Shown here piece after piece: positions 1 through 10,927 of a stretch of DNA of 64,000 nucleotides. The stretch lies in NCBI GenBank assembly GCA_035772735.1, contig JASDFA010000002.1:8184001-8248000 (forward strand). The letters are read 5' to 3'. The stretch is from Datura wrightii (Eukaryota > Streptophyta > Magnoliopsida > Solanales > Solanaceae). How positions within the stretch are numbered: the stretch's first letter is position 1; each line of letters opens with the position of its first letter. Position numbers and translations under genes: made by a program. A model generated the notes under the pieces. The model was given only the letters and a program-made list of their open reading frames with translations. It searched no databases and was not told the origin of the DNA.

Positions 1-1229
1 TCAAGGCTTTGTTGTAATTCTCTTTTCCTATTCTCTACTTCTCTAGGTTCAAGCAAGTAAAGAATTCGGGTAAGTCCTAATGTTGTGGACCATTAACAAA
101 TGTTAAAACATGAAGAGAAAGCAATACAAGTGTTTAGCATTTATTTTGAATAACTTTGTATAACCCTATTTCATTAATTCACCATGGTTCCCACAACCCT
201 AGTTGTGGAGGTTTTAGCCTCTCATGATTGTAAGATTGCAATTAGAATACATAAACAAACACATAATTAAATGCTTACAACAATAATTGGAGGAAAACCT
301 TCTTTGAATATTGATGAACAAAATCAAGAACAATTGATAAAACCAAGTGTTGATCTCAATATTTGCTCCCCAAAACTTGATAATAATTCACAAATAATAC
401 TTCTTTCAATGTAATCACATGTCTATTGCCCTCTCAATATGTTGTTCACCTAAAACAAACCATAAAAGGTATTTATACAGACATTGGAAACCTTTTTCTA
501 CGCTAACAGGGAAATTTCCATATCTAGCACTAGTTTGACATACGACTGATCATACAACTCGTAACAAGATTGTACTGGTCATACCTTCCTTTTTTATATT
601 CCTTGGCTGCTGCAGATTTGACTAAGTGTTGGAAACTTGTACAAATCGTACCATAGTCTTAAGAGTTGTATAATCCATTCATGGCTTGGCCCTGAGAGCT
701 TTGACATCCTCTGAAGTTATCTACGAGTGTTGTGGTATGCCTCGTACCTTCCTGTTATGACTTGTAATAGCTTGTTGCGTCTAGAGTTCTGCCAAGTCTT
801 TAAGAATCACTAAATCTCCCCATGGGTCATGGTATGGGTCATAAGTAGATTTACAATCCGTGGATTCCACCTATACCAAGACACTACTTTGTGAAAATTG
901 TCTCTGAAGATTTCCACGACTCTAGTTACGGTCTCGTGCAATCTTGGTATGACTCGTACTGAGATTCGTACTTTACCTTCACATTATTTCAGCCTTCTGA
1001 TTTTTTCGACCAATCTCAGTACGGCTCGTACAATTAAGGTATGGCTCGTACTGAGATTGGTACTCTGCTGATTTTCTGCACATTTATGCTTCTTTTGCTC
1101 ATTTTTGCTCCAACACCTATTTTCCCCGAAGACAAAATAAAAGCACCTCATATCCATATAAACATACCTAAGTCCATGCTATTTTCTAAGTTTTAAGCAT
1201 CGAAAGTGCTATAAACTCATAGCACATCA
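1..1229 (-). repeat. 3' LTR of Athila A, partial
   Basis: Matches 13878-17395 (skipping the solo LTR) in order, for example the shared block around 1-70 versus 13878-13950, and the shared end CACATCA. The window begins inside it. On the minus strand the LTR begins TGATGTGC at 1229. A TATA-like TATAAATA lies on the minus strand near 470-477. Between about 520 and 1080 there are many copies of a short degenerate motif resembling ACGACTCGTAC and its complement, in loose units of about 100 bp. Confidence 0.85.
1206..1225 (-). other. LTR-terminal hairpin of Athila A (left copy)
   Basis: GTGCTAT at 1206-1212 pairs perfectly with ATAGCAC at 1219-1225 around a 6-nt loop. It starts 5 nt inside the LTR end. 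The right LTR has the same fold (17372-17378 with 17385-17391) with two base pairs changed on both sides. Function is unknown. Confidence 0.6.
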
Positions 1230-1249
1230 TAACTCATCTAACTCATTCA

Positions 1250-2170
1250 GCTGATTTTGTCTCAACTTGTCTGCTTTATTCCAATCCAAATTCAACTTTT
1301 TCAGTGCCCATAGTGCCTTATGCTCTTACTCTACTGGCAGATGACATGACTTGCCATAGATAATATGATATGGAGATGAGCCAATGGTTGTCTTATAAGC
1401 TGTTTGATATGCCCACAATGCATGATCAAGCTTCCTAGACTAGTCTATCCAGCTAGTGTTCACTATTTTGGCCAGAATAGTCTTTCTCTCCCTGTTGGAC
1501 ACTTCCACTTGCCCACTTGACTGAGGATGCTAAGGTGTTGCCACCTTATGTTTCACACCATATTTCTCTAGCAGAGTTCTAAAGAGGCGATTACAAAAAT
1601 GTGACCCACCATCACTGATGATCGTTCTGGGAGTACCAAATCTATCAAATATGTGCTTCCACTAAAATGTTGTGATACTTTTCCCTTCATTGTTAAAGAA
1701 TGCAATAGCTTCCACCCATTTTGAGACATAGTCCATAGCCACTAAAATATACTTCATCCCATATGAGCTCATGATGGGTCCATGAAGTCAGTACCCCATA
1801 TATCAAATAATTCTACTTTAAGGATAGGGGTTAATGGTAGCTCATGCTTATGAGTAATGCCACCTTTCTTTTGGCATTGATCACATGACTTGGCAAAATC
1901 GTAAGAATCTTGGTGGAAATAATACCCGCGCTATAAAAATTTTTGCGAAGTTCAGATACCACTAAGATTACTCCCAACCAGGGATGATTGGTAAGCCTCC
2001 AAAATACTCAACATCTCTACCTCTGGCACACACCCCTGAATCAGCCCATCTGCACAAATACGGAATAGATATGGTTCATCCCAATAGTAACTCCGAGCAT
2101 CAAACAGGAACTTCTTCCTTTGCTGGGGAATCATATTTGTAGGAATCATGTTGCTCACCGAATAATTTGG
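1250..2170 (-). pseudogene. Athila A integrase remnant
   Basis: Integrase inserts the cDNA of the element into the genome. The minus strand shows an N-terminal zinc-binding region with motifs such as WDEPYLFRICADG (in 1952-2158). A core region follows, and near 1260-1330 a C-terminal tail of the type LNLDWNKADKLR. The reading frame is broken by several stops and frameshifts, so it cannot give a full protein. The coding similarity stops within about 20 bp of the 3' LTR at 1229, leaving no room for the third ORF that Athila elements usually carry. The assignment is by recognition of family motifs. Confidence 0.75.
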
Positions 2171-2279
2171 ATAGTCAGTGAATGAAGGATCAAATCTTGA
2201 GATGCAGCCAATACCTGTTCGTCTAAGAAGGCATCATCGATATCAATCTCATCCTTCCCTCTAGCCTCTGCTTCTAGTC

Positions 2280-3550
2280 TGGACAAGTGATCGGCCACCT
2301 AATTTTCTGTTCTCTTTTGGTTTTTTACCTCAATTAAAATTCTTGGAGCAACAACAGCCATCTGATCAGCTTGGGATTAGCATCCTTTTTGGACATCAAG
2401 TACCTCAGTGCAGCATGGTCTGTATGGATAATTACCTTAGTTCCAATCAAGTATGCCTAAAACTTTTCAAATGAAAAGAATACTACTAATAGCTCTTGTT
2501 AAGTGACTGTGTAGTTCTTTTGAGCTACATTAAGTGTCTTACTGGCATAATAGATAGGGTTAAAAATTGTTGCTCTCTGTTGGCTCAGGACAGCACCAAA
2601 GGCAACCTTACTAGCATCACACATTACCTCGAATGGGAGAGACCAATCTGGAGCTATAATAATAGGAGTTGTGGTAATTCTCTCCTTCAGGCATTAAAAA
2701 GCCTTCATACATGCCTCATCAAATACGAACTTTACCTCCTTCTTAAGCGGTTTGCTCAATAGTTATGCAATCTTTGAGAAGTCCTTGATGAAACTCCTAT
2801 AAAATCCTACATGCCCTAAAAAGCTTCTGATCCCCTTGACAAAGAAAGGCGTGGCAGTCCTACTATTATTCAATTTTTGCCTTGTCCACCTCTATCCCCT
2901 TTCGTGAGATTCTGTGACCCAACACTATCCCTTCTTTGACCATGAAGTGACATTTCTCTCAATATAGGACCAGATTAGTTTCTTCACATCTGTTCAACAC
3001 TTTGCTCAAATTCTTGAGTCAAGATTCAAATGACTCACCCACAATTGAGAAATCATCCATAAATACATCGATGGTGTCTGCTACTATATCTGAGAAAATC
3101 GACATCATACAATGCTGGAATGTGGCTGGTGCATTACACAACCCAAAGGGCATTCTCCTAGAAGCAAATGTTCTATACGTGCAAGTGAGAGTGGTCTTCT
3201 CTTGGTCATCCAGGGCTATAGAGATATGACTTTACCCCGAATAACCAACAAAAAAGGAGTACCAGCCTCTACCTGCCAACCTATCAAGCTTTTGATCCAT
3301 GAACGACATTGGAAAATGGTCCTTCTAGGTCGAGTGATTGAGTTTTTAGTAATACATGCACACACGCCAACCCGTGATTGGTCTTGTCACTATCAACTCA
3401 TTTTTCTCATTTGGTACCACTATTATCCCACCTTTCTTTGGCACACACTATACTGTACTCACCCACTTGCTATCCGCAATGGGGTGAGCTACACCAGTGT
3501 CTAGCCACTTGATAATCTCTTTCTTCACCACCTTTTGCATAGATGGGTTT
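2280..3550 (-). pseudogene. Athila A reverse transcriptase-RNase H remnant
   Basis: On the minus strand the RT catalytic box reads VFMDDFSIVG around 3045-3080, the Athila form of the two-aspartate motif. Thumb and RNase H similarity follows towards lower coordinates (phrases such as VKEGIVLGH near 2920, then the RNase H part to about 2290). Stops and frameshifts are frequent, so only short open pieces remain. RT-RNase H would copy the element RNA into DNA in the virus-like particle. Plus-strand ORFs over this stretch are antisense shadows. Confidence 0.75.
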
Positions 3551-3567
3551 TAGTCGTTGGTGGTGCT

Positions 3568-3955
3568 CTATATTGGTATATAATTTAGCTCAAGCTGGAT
3601 TTTCCGGGTGCATATGCCTGGAGGGATCCCACTGATATCCGCAGTGGTCCATCTGATTGCCTTTTTGTACTTTTTCAATACTTTAACCAGAGCATCCACT
3701 TGCCGGTCTATCGGGTCTGCTGCAATAATTACTGGCAAAGTGTTTTTTTCTCCCAAGAATGCATATTTTAGATGGGGAGGTAATGCCTTAAGTTCCAGAA
3801 CTAGTGGCATCTCTTTGGATGGTTTTGCTGGAGACTTCTTTTGCGTGAAGTTATACGACCCCATTCCCTCTAGGGCATTTACCAACTCTATGTACCCTGG
3901 TACTTCATCTCCCTCATAATTCATTGGACGAATGCTAGTGTATCACTCTCCCATG
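3568..3955 (-). pseudogene. Athila A protease-RT linker remnant
   Basis: An open piece of 118 codons (3568-3924) reads as the conserved Athila region between protease and RT, with LELKALPPHLKYAFLGE followed by a lysine-rich segment and the ADISGI box that precedes the RT fingers. Protease and gag should lie to its right, but the Tekay insertion starts at 3962, and beyond that insertion (13230) the sequence is leader, not gag. So gag and protease were lost from A independently of the Tekay insertion. Confidence 0.75.
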
Positions 3956-3956
3956 G

Positions 3957-3961
3957 ACACT
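3957..3961. repeat. Target-site duplication ACACT (left)
   Basis: ACACT directly left of the Tekay element. The identical ACACT sits at 13225-13229 directly right of it. The 5-bp length is what LTR retrotransposon integrase produces. Confidence 0.9.
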
Positions 3962-5854
3962 TGTAACGACCCGGATGTACACCCGGATCGTAGACACGGG
4001 ACAAGGGATCCCGAGAGACCCCAACTCAATCCATGGCACATGCATACAACTAATCTCATTTAAATAAATAAAATATTAAGCATAAAACATTGCGGAAACG
4101 TAACCATAGCATCAGGAAATACCAAACATTTACATAACCTGAGTACTACTCATTTGTCTGAAAGCCTCTAATACGTAAGATGGGTTGATGGGACAACATC
4201 CCAACTAACCCGAGCAATACTGAAATATAATCAACTATAAAGTTTATCAAATGGTCCTCAGAACATGAGGAGTCACTAACAACCTGATAGCGTAGGGTGA
4301 GATGACTAAGAATGAGGATGATCCTGAGATCCAGACCCTATATGATGAAAAGATACAACACAGAAAGTATGCAATCAGTACGGTGACACGTGGTTATGAG
4401 ACACCGGTGTAGTCCTTTGAACGCCGGGCTGCTCGGAGCTAAACACGGCTCCCAATAACATGTATATAGGGTCATACATAAATCATTAACATCATGCATT
4501 AAGATTCATTGGCAAGAAAATAACATTCATCATTATTGATCCCCTTTAAACATGCTTAGCCAAGATCAAAGGCCCCTTTTCATCGGCCAACATCACAAAT
4601 CGATAAATTATGAAATTCATTTCACAAATCGTAGTTCATTCTTCAACATGTGGGCATGGACAATACTACATCAAATTCAATTCTTTCAAAACATGCTCAT
4701 AAACATGGGTAACTAGTAAATCATGCTTTTCCATTATCAATAAACTCAGATTATAGAGTATTCATCATAAATCATAACTTTCATGAACTCTCATCAAATG
4801 GGCAAATTGGATTTACAGGTTTGAAACATGATTGAGAGAAAATAATGATAAAACTTACCCATCATTCATAATTCAATAATTAAAACTCAATTAGATCATT
4901 CCCATAAAGAGAAATCACACTTTCATGCATTTGAGTAAAACCCCATAGACTTGAATAGGAGGATTCATGATTTAAAGCGAATTGGGCATGGGTGGGGAAG
5001 AATTACACCCATTTTAAAACCCTACATACTTGGGAATGGATGGACTTACAGTTCCTTGAACACCCACCAAGAAATTGATGAATAAATTTGGGAAGAAGGC
5101 CTTGAATCTCCCAAAAACCTCTCTATGCTTTTGCATGAGAATGGGCATGCATAAAGGGCTTAACCCATCTTATCTTACTCAAAACAATATTCAAAAACGA
5201 CATAGTGTAAGGGTCTAAAGCGTGGAAAAGTCATAATTTCCCTTAAAATTAAATACCTGAAAATAGCCCTGGACGGACCAACGATCGACCCTACGGGTCG
5301 TGACAACATACCACGACTCGTGGTATCGAGTCGTTGAGTCCACAGCTTCATCTCCTGCCTCGGATCCTTCCCACGGCTCGTCAGGACGAGTCGTGACTTC
5401 AAGGGATAAGTCGTTGGATCGACCATCGTCAACTCCTTGACCAAATCTAGCTTTCCTTCCCATGAGCCTCACCACGACTCGTGGTGACTTCCAACGAGTC
5501 GTGGTTTCCAACCGTTGTCTGCACTAGAACCTTCAATCGACGAAGGACAACTTTAAACAATAGGTATTCCCTCTTCACCACGAATCGTGGGATGCCCCAT
5601 TGTTTCTCCCTCACCCCAAGATCAGTCCTTCTAATGACTGGTAACAATGACTCGTTGTTGTTGAAAATGAGTCGTTACACCATCCGTTGTCACCACGGCT
5701 CCCCTAAACCCCCATTCCACGACTACTTTCAACGACTGGTGGTATCCACCCACGAGTCGTTGAATCGTCCGTTCTGTGATGTTTTTGCCAGTTTTCTACA
5801 CTTTTCAATTTTAAACTCCTGGGTATATTCTTAGGCCCTTTTTGGGGTATTACA
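3962..5854 (-). repeat. 3' LTR of Tekay element
   Basis: Starts TGTAACGACCC and ends GGGGTATTACA on the plus strand, aligning along its length with 10928-13224. It is 404 bp shorter because a block equivalent to about 11355-11760 is missing, with a short shared run (TACGGTG/CACGGTGGC type) at the junction, as expected of a microhomology deletion. Confidence 0.92.
5270..5775. repeat. Palindrome-rich block in Tekay LTR
   Basis: About 500 bp dense in short palindromes built on CCACGACTCGTGG and ACGAGTCGT(T/G)G, arranged as diverged units of roughly 100 bp. The other LTR has the same block at 12655-13145, and related ones occur in the Tekay LTRs at 57470-57830 and 59100-59710. Confidence 0.75.
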
Positions 5855-6099
5855 GTATCTCCCCCTTGGGAAAATTCGTCCTCGAATGTAGGAAACAGGC
5901 AGCAAACAGAAACATACAATTTATCGTAGCTATATACTGATCTTTTTAACCGAAATTTTCATGAAATGAGTACCTCCGAATCTAACCACATAGCTGAACT
6001 GATCTCATGCTTCACATATGCATTCATACACATAAAAGAAACTTGCACACATGAACCAAACATGAAAAGTAAATAGAGTCATAGGGCAAAACTGATACC

Positions 6100-7470
6100 T
6101 CAAGTTGGAACCGTGTCGGTAGGGAACAAATGAGGGTATTTAGCCATCATGTCCGCCTCGGCCTCCCATGTAACTTCCCCAACATGATGATTTATCCATA
6201 AAACCTTAAATGAAGCTATTTCTTTGTTTCTCAACTTACGAACCTGACGATCTAAGATTTCAACGGTGACTTTTTCATAACTGAGGCTGTCTTTCACCCT
6301 AATGCTTTCTACTGGAACTACCAAGGATGGATCACCCAAATACTTCTTCAAAAGTGACATATGGAAGACGGGATGAACTGAAAATAACTCCGAGGGCAAG
6401 TACAACTCATACGCCACCTTACCAACTCTCCTCACAACCCAGTAGGGACCAAAATAGCGGGGAAAGAGTTTACCTTTCTTTCCAAACCACATGACTCCCT
6501 TCATAGGAGTTACCTTTAGAAATACCCAGTCGTCCACATCAAACTCCAAGTATCTTCTCCTCATATCAGCATATGATTTCTGACGACTCTGAGCGGTTTT
6601 CAATCGGTCCCTTATCGACTGAACCTTCACCGTCGCCTCGTGAATTGAATCTGGTCCTACCATAGTTGGCTCACCAACCTCGAACCTTCCGATGGGAGAT
6701 CTACACCTCCGTCCGTAAAGAGCCTCAAATGGTGCCATCTGGGTACTAGAGTTGTAACTATTATTATAAGCAAACTCGATCAAGAGTGAATGATCATACC
6801 AAGTACCTTTGAAATCCATAACACATGCCCTCAACATATCCTCAAGAGTCTGAATGGTTTGTTCAGCCTGGCTGTCTGTTTGCGGATGGAAGGTTGTACT
6901 GAGCTTAACCTGCGTCCCATGTCCTTTCTAAAAAAAACGCTAGAATTGAGAGGTAAACTGAGTACCTCGGTCTGAGATAGTAGAAAAGGGCATTCCATGA
7001 AGTCGAACCAATTCCCGAATATACAACTTGGCATAATTCTCTGCTGAATCCATGGTCTTGACTAGTAGGAAGTGTGCAGTCTTGGTTAACCTGTCGACCA
7101 CTACCCAAATGAAGTCGTATTATCGGCGAGTACGGGGTAGATCTATAACAAAATCCATGTTAATCCCTTCCCACTTCCAAGTGTGGATGCTAATATCCTG
7201 AAGTACACCTCCCAACCTTTGATGTTCGGCCTTCACTTGCTGGCAGTTTGGAGATTTAGCTACGAACTCTGCAATATTTTATTTCATACCATCCCACCAA
7301 TAGATTTCTCGCAAATCCTGATACATTTTCGTGGATCCTGGATGAATAGAATATCTGGTACCATGTGCCTCATGCAATATCCGAACTCTCAAATTATCAA
7401 CGTTAGGAACACATAGTCGATCCTGGTATCGTAGCACACCATCTCCCCTTTGGGAGAAGACCTCCACCTT
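6100..7470 (-). pseudogene. Tekay integrase with C-terminal chromodomain, broken
   Basis: From the right: an HHCC-type N-terminal region (7279-7467, HEAHGTRYSIHPG; the first cysteine of the following pair appears as serine in KSPNC). The core follows with INMDF, ISDRGTQF and FHPQTDSQAEQ, in which the DDE residues can be recognised. A long open piece of 245 codons (6100-6837) comes next, containing FEALYGRRCRSPIG, FHMSLLKKYLGDP and a chromodomain-like end (FKVLWINHHVGEVTWEAE). Chromodomains of this group are thought to guide insertion to heterochromatin. A frameshift near 6925 and in-frame stops separate the pieces. Confidence 0.85.
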
Positions 7471-8900
7471 CTAACTCCGCACTGCCTCCTTCAGCTTCCT
7501 CAATATTGGATCCTCATCTTTCCTGGATTTAACATCCACCACCAAGGACGATTCTAACTCATTACGCACAACAACACCGCCAACGATCGAGTCAATCAAT
7601 CTAACTCCCAGTCTTGCAGGTCGGTGGACATCCTTCACTAACTCCTTCCTTCCCTCATCCACGTGGGACAAACTTTCCATGGAGAGCCTACTAAGGGCAT
7701 CCGCAACCACATTAGCCTTGCCCGGGTGGTAGAGGACACTCATTTCGTAGTCCTTAAGTAGCTCCAACCACCGCCTTTGCTAAAGATTTTGATCTTTCTA
7801 TGTGAACACATATTGCAAACTCTTGTGATCCGTAAATACATCCATATGGACCCCATACAAATAATGTCGCCATATCTTCAATGCAAACACGACCCCGGCT
7901 AACTCAAGATCATGGGTCGGGTAATTCTTTTCATGAACTTGCAGCTGTCTCGAGGCATATGCTATTACCTTCCAACGCTGTATCAACACACATCCCAGCC
8001 CGACTATCGAAGCATCACAATACAGTACAAAGCCATCAGCACCCTCTGGTAAGGTCAACACTGGTGCTAAAGTGAGTCGCGTCTTCAACTCTTGGAATCT
8101 TTTCTCACAAGCATCCGACCATTGGAACTTCACCCTTTTCTGAGTCAACTTAGTCAAAGGTGTTGCAATGGATGAGAAACCCTCAAAAAACCTCCGGTAG
8201 TAGCTACCTACAACCAAGAAACTCCAAATTTCTGAAGGATTCACCCGTCTAGGACAATTCTTCACCGCCTCTATCTTCGAGGAATCTACCCTTATGCCTT
8301 CTCTTGATACCACGTGACCCAGAAATGCCACCGAATGTAGCCAAAATTTACACTTTCTAAAATTTGCATGGATTTACGATCCTTGAGGGTTTGTAGCACT
8401 ATTCTCAAATGAGTGGCATGCTCCTCCTTGCTCCGGGAGTATATAAGAATGTCATCGATGAACACGATCACGAACATGTCTAGATATGCCTTGAACACCC
8501 TGTTCATTAAATCCATAAAAGCTGCAGGAGCATTGGTTAGTCCAGAAGACATAACAACAAATTCATAGTGACCATACCGAGTCCTGAAAGGTAGTCTTCA
8601 GGATGCCACTCTCCTGAACTCTAAGCTGGTGATACCTGGACCTGAGATTGATCTCGGAGAATCACTTAGCACTCTAAAGCTGGTAAAACAAATCATCGAT
8701 CCTAGGTAAGGGGTACCTATTCTTGACGGTAACCTTGTTCAACTACCAATAGTCAATACACATGCGAAGGGAACTGTCCTTCTTTCGAACAAATAAAACT
8801 GGTGCATCCCATGAGACTGGCTCGGTTTAATGAAGCCCTTATCCAACAAATCCCTTAACTAATCCTTCAATTCCTTTAGCTTGGTTGGAGCAATCCTGTA
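7471..8900 (-). pseudogene. Tekay reverse transcriptase-RNase H, broken
   Basis: The RT palm reads MSSGLTNAPAAFMDLMNRVF and FIDDILIYS (8440-8550), the usual chromovirus catalytic motif. Thumb and RNase H similarity continues through 7798-8331 (AFLGHVVSREGI, LTKLTQK, FVLYCDAS, YPTHDLELA, FTDHKSLQYVFT) and 7471-7767 (YHPGKANVVADALSR). Stops interrupt the fingers region (8560-8900) and there is a short gap between the RNase H pieces. No full polyprotein is possible. Confidence 0.87.
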
Positions 8901-9445
8901 AGGAGGCATAGAAATTGGATGCGTATCTGGTAATAGATCAATACTGAAATCAATTTCCCTTTCCCGGGGAACACATGGAAAATCCTTAGGAAACACCTCT
9001 GGATATTCGCACACCATCGGAACTAACTGGATAGTCAGGGTCTCGGACTCCACATCATTAACCCTAAGTAGGTGGTACATGCATCCATTAGAGATCATCT
9101 TCCTAGGCTTAATATAGGAAATAAACCGACCTGCTGGCACCACCGAACTACCCTTCCACTCCAAAACTAACTCACTCGAAAAACGAAACTCCACGGTATG
9201 GGTCCTAAAATTAATCGAAGAATAACATGAAAATCATTCATGTCCAATTCTACTAAGTATGTGGATGTAACCTTATGCAACACCAAAATGGGTCAACCTC
9301 TATATACCCTCCTGTATACAATTGAATCACCGACTGGAGTAGATACGAAGAATGGTTCTTACAGAATTTCAAGACTAACTCTAAAACTACTATCAATGTA
9401 AGGGGTCACGAAAGACAATGTAGCTCCCAGGTCTAGCAAGGCTTA
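8859..9445 (-). pseudogene. Tekay protease and protease-RT linker, broken
   Basis: The protease active site appears on the minus strand as LLDLGATLSFVTPYI near 9395-9445; the family usually has D-(S/P)-G-A there, and here it is DLGA. The linker to RT, an open piece of 111 codons (8859-9194), contains VCEYPEVFPKDFP and PISMPPYRIAPTKLKELK. Frameshifts separate the two. The enzyme would cut the Gag-Pol polyprotein. Confidence 0.75.
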
Positions 9446-10720
9446 AATATCAATTTGAAAGACACGCAACATACCAGTGACCATGTCTGGCGAATTCTCC
9501 TACTCCTGGCACGAGGCAAGGGCATAGAATTGATTTTGGCGTTGTCTACCACCTCCACTAGTCGATGCTCCCTACGGAGCGGAATGGGCTGGAGCTGCTG
9601 CTGTCTTGGTGGTTTGTGCATGACCCCAATCATCAGCCTGTCTAGTATATGGGCATGCTCGGCACATGTGCCCGGATCTACCACACCCATAGAAGACATC
9701 TGAGCCAAGAAGACACTCTCTGGTGTGACTCTTGCTGCACTTCCCGCAGGCTGGAGAGGTACACTCTAACTGTGTGCCCCTATGATCCCTCGACCTTGAA
9801 GCCCTACTCCTTTTATCACCCTTGGGTATGGATGGAACACTAGCTGATGATGGTGCTGGAGCTAGCGACCTCTTCTGAAACTGTGGACGGTAGCCACTAT
9901 CGGACCTCTAATGTGAAAACACACGACTATCTGTCCAAGACCTCTTTGCCTCCCTCTCCCTCGAATGAGACGCCTCCATCTACTGGACGTACAACACTAT
10001 GAGAGGAAAGTCCATATCCTGGTGGAGCATAGCAGTCTTGCAATCCTTATCTAAATAACCGGCCACGCCATGAACAAATTCGGCTCACCTGTGCCTTCTG
10101 ATCCATCACCAACTATGGGGCGTATTTTGACAACCGGGTGAACTCAAACGAATACTCCAACACTGTCATTTTCCCTTGCTTAAGGTTAACAAACTCAGCT
10201 GCTTTCAACTCCCTCATTTCCCGAGGGAAGAACCTGTCGAGGAAGGACATGTGGAGCTCATCCCAGCTGATAGGGCCCTCTCCCACTGACCTGCTATCCT
10301 TCCATTACTTGTAACAAATATGAGCGACCTCTTTCAGATGATATGAGGCCAAGTATACACACTCCCCATTTGTCACCCCCGTAACGTGAGTGACCTTCAA
10401 GATCCCCTCAATGAACTCATGTGGATCCTCATCCACCTTTTATCCCATGAACTCAGGAGGGTTCATCCTCAAGAAATCTCTAATACAAGCCGTCGCTGCA
10501 TTGCCATTCTGCGGGACCTGCGCAACAGCCTATTGGTTGACCTGAGCGGTCAAGGCCTGCGCCAACATCTGAATAGCCGCCCGAAACTCATCGTGGGCAG
10601 GTGGCTCTGGAACCTGGGGCTCCTGAATAGGTGGGGCTTACTGATGCCCATGATCATTGCCATATCCATGACCTTTATCATTTCCATTCCTTCTTCTGTT
10701 CATTCTTTTAGGAGCCATAA
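9445..10720 (-). pseudogene. Tekay gag, broken
   Basis: The probable start is the ATG read on the minus strand at about 10716 (MAPKRMNRRRNGN), but a stop follows after about 19 codons. Downstream pieces are typical of Tekay Gag: FRAAIQMLAQALTAQV, DFLRMNPPEF, MSFLDRFFPREMRELKAAEF and LEYSFEFTRLSKYAP. A zinc-knuckle-like box YGCGRSGHMCRAC sits near 9660-9715, with the first cysteine apparently lost. Gag would form the capsid and bind the RNA. At least half a dozen stops make it nonfunctional. Confidence 0.8.
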
Positions 10721-10910
10721 TTCTACAATCGCAAATCACACAAATTAGAAGGATGGAAAGGCTTTTCATCGCATGACATAGAACATGAAAGAAGGGAACA
10801 TTTCCTAATCGTCTAGTATCCTCTTCGTCCTAGGTGTGGCATGCTTCACACCCATGAAAAAAGACTCTACCTAACGGGCTTTCTAACACCCTAGGATACT
10901 TCAAACCTAT

Positions 10911-10923
10911 GGCTCTGATATGA
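10911..10923 (-). other. Primer binding site, tRNA-iMet type (Tekay)
   Basis: The minus strand just inside the 5' LTR reads CATATCAGAGCC, close to the TGGTATCAGAGCC typical of elements primed by initiator methionine tRNA. The same site type occurs at 55418-55426 and, on the plus strand, at 61590. Confidence 0.75.
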
Positions 10924-10927
10924 AGTT

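Noticed and set aside
3568..3919. Plus-strand ORF of 103 codons opposite the Athila A linker
   Set aside because: The minus frame has recognisable Athila motifs; the plus frame is its shadow.
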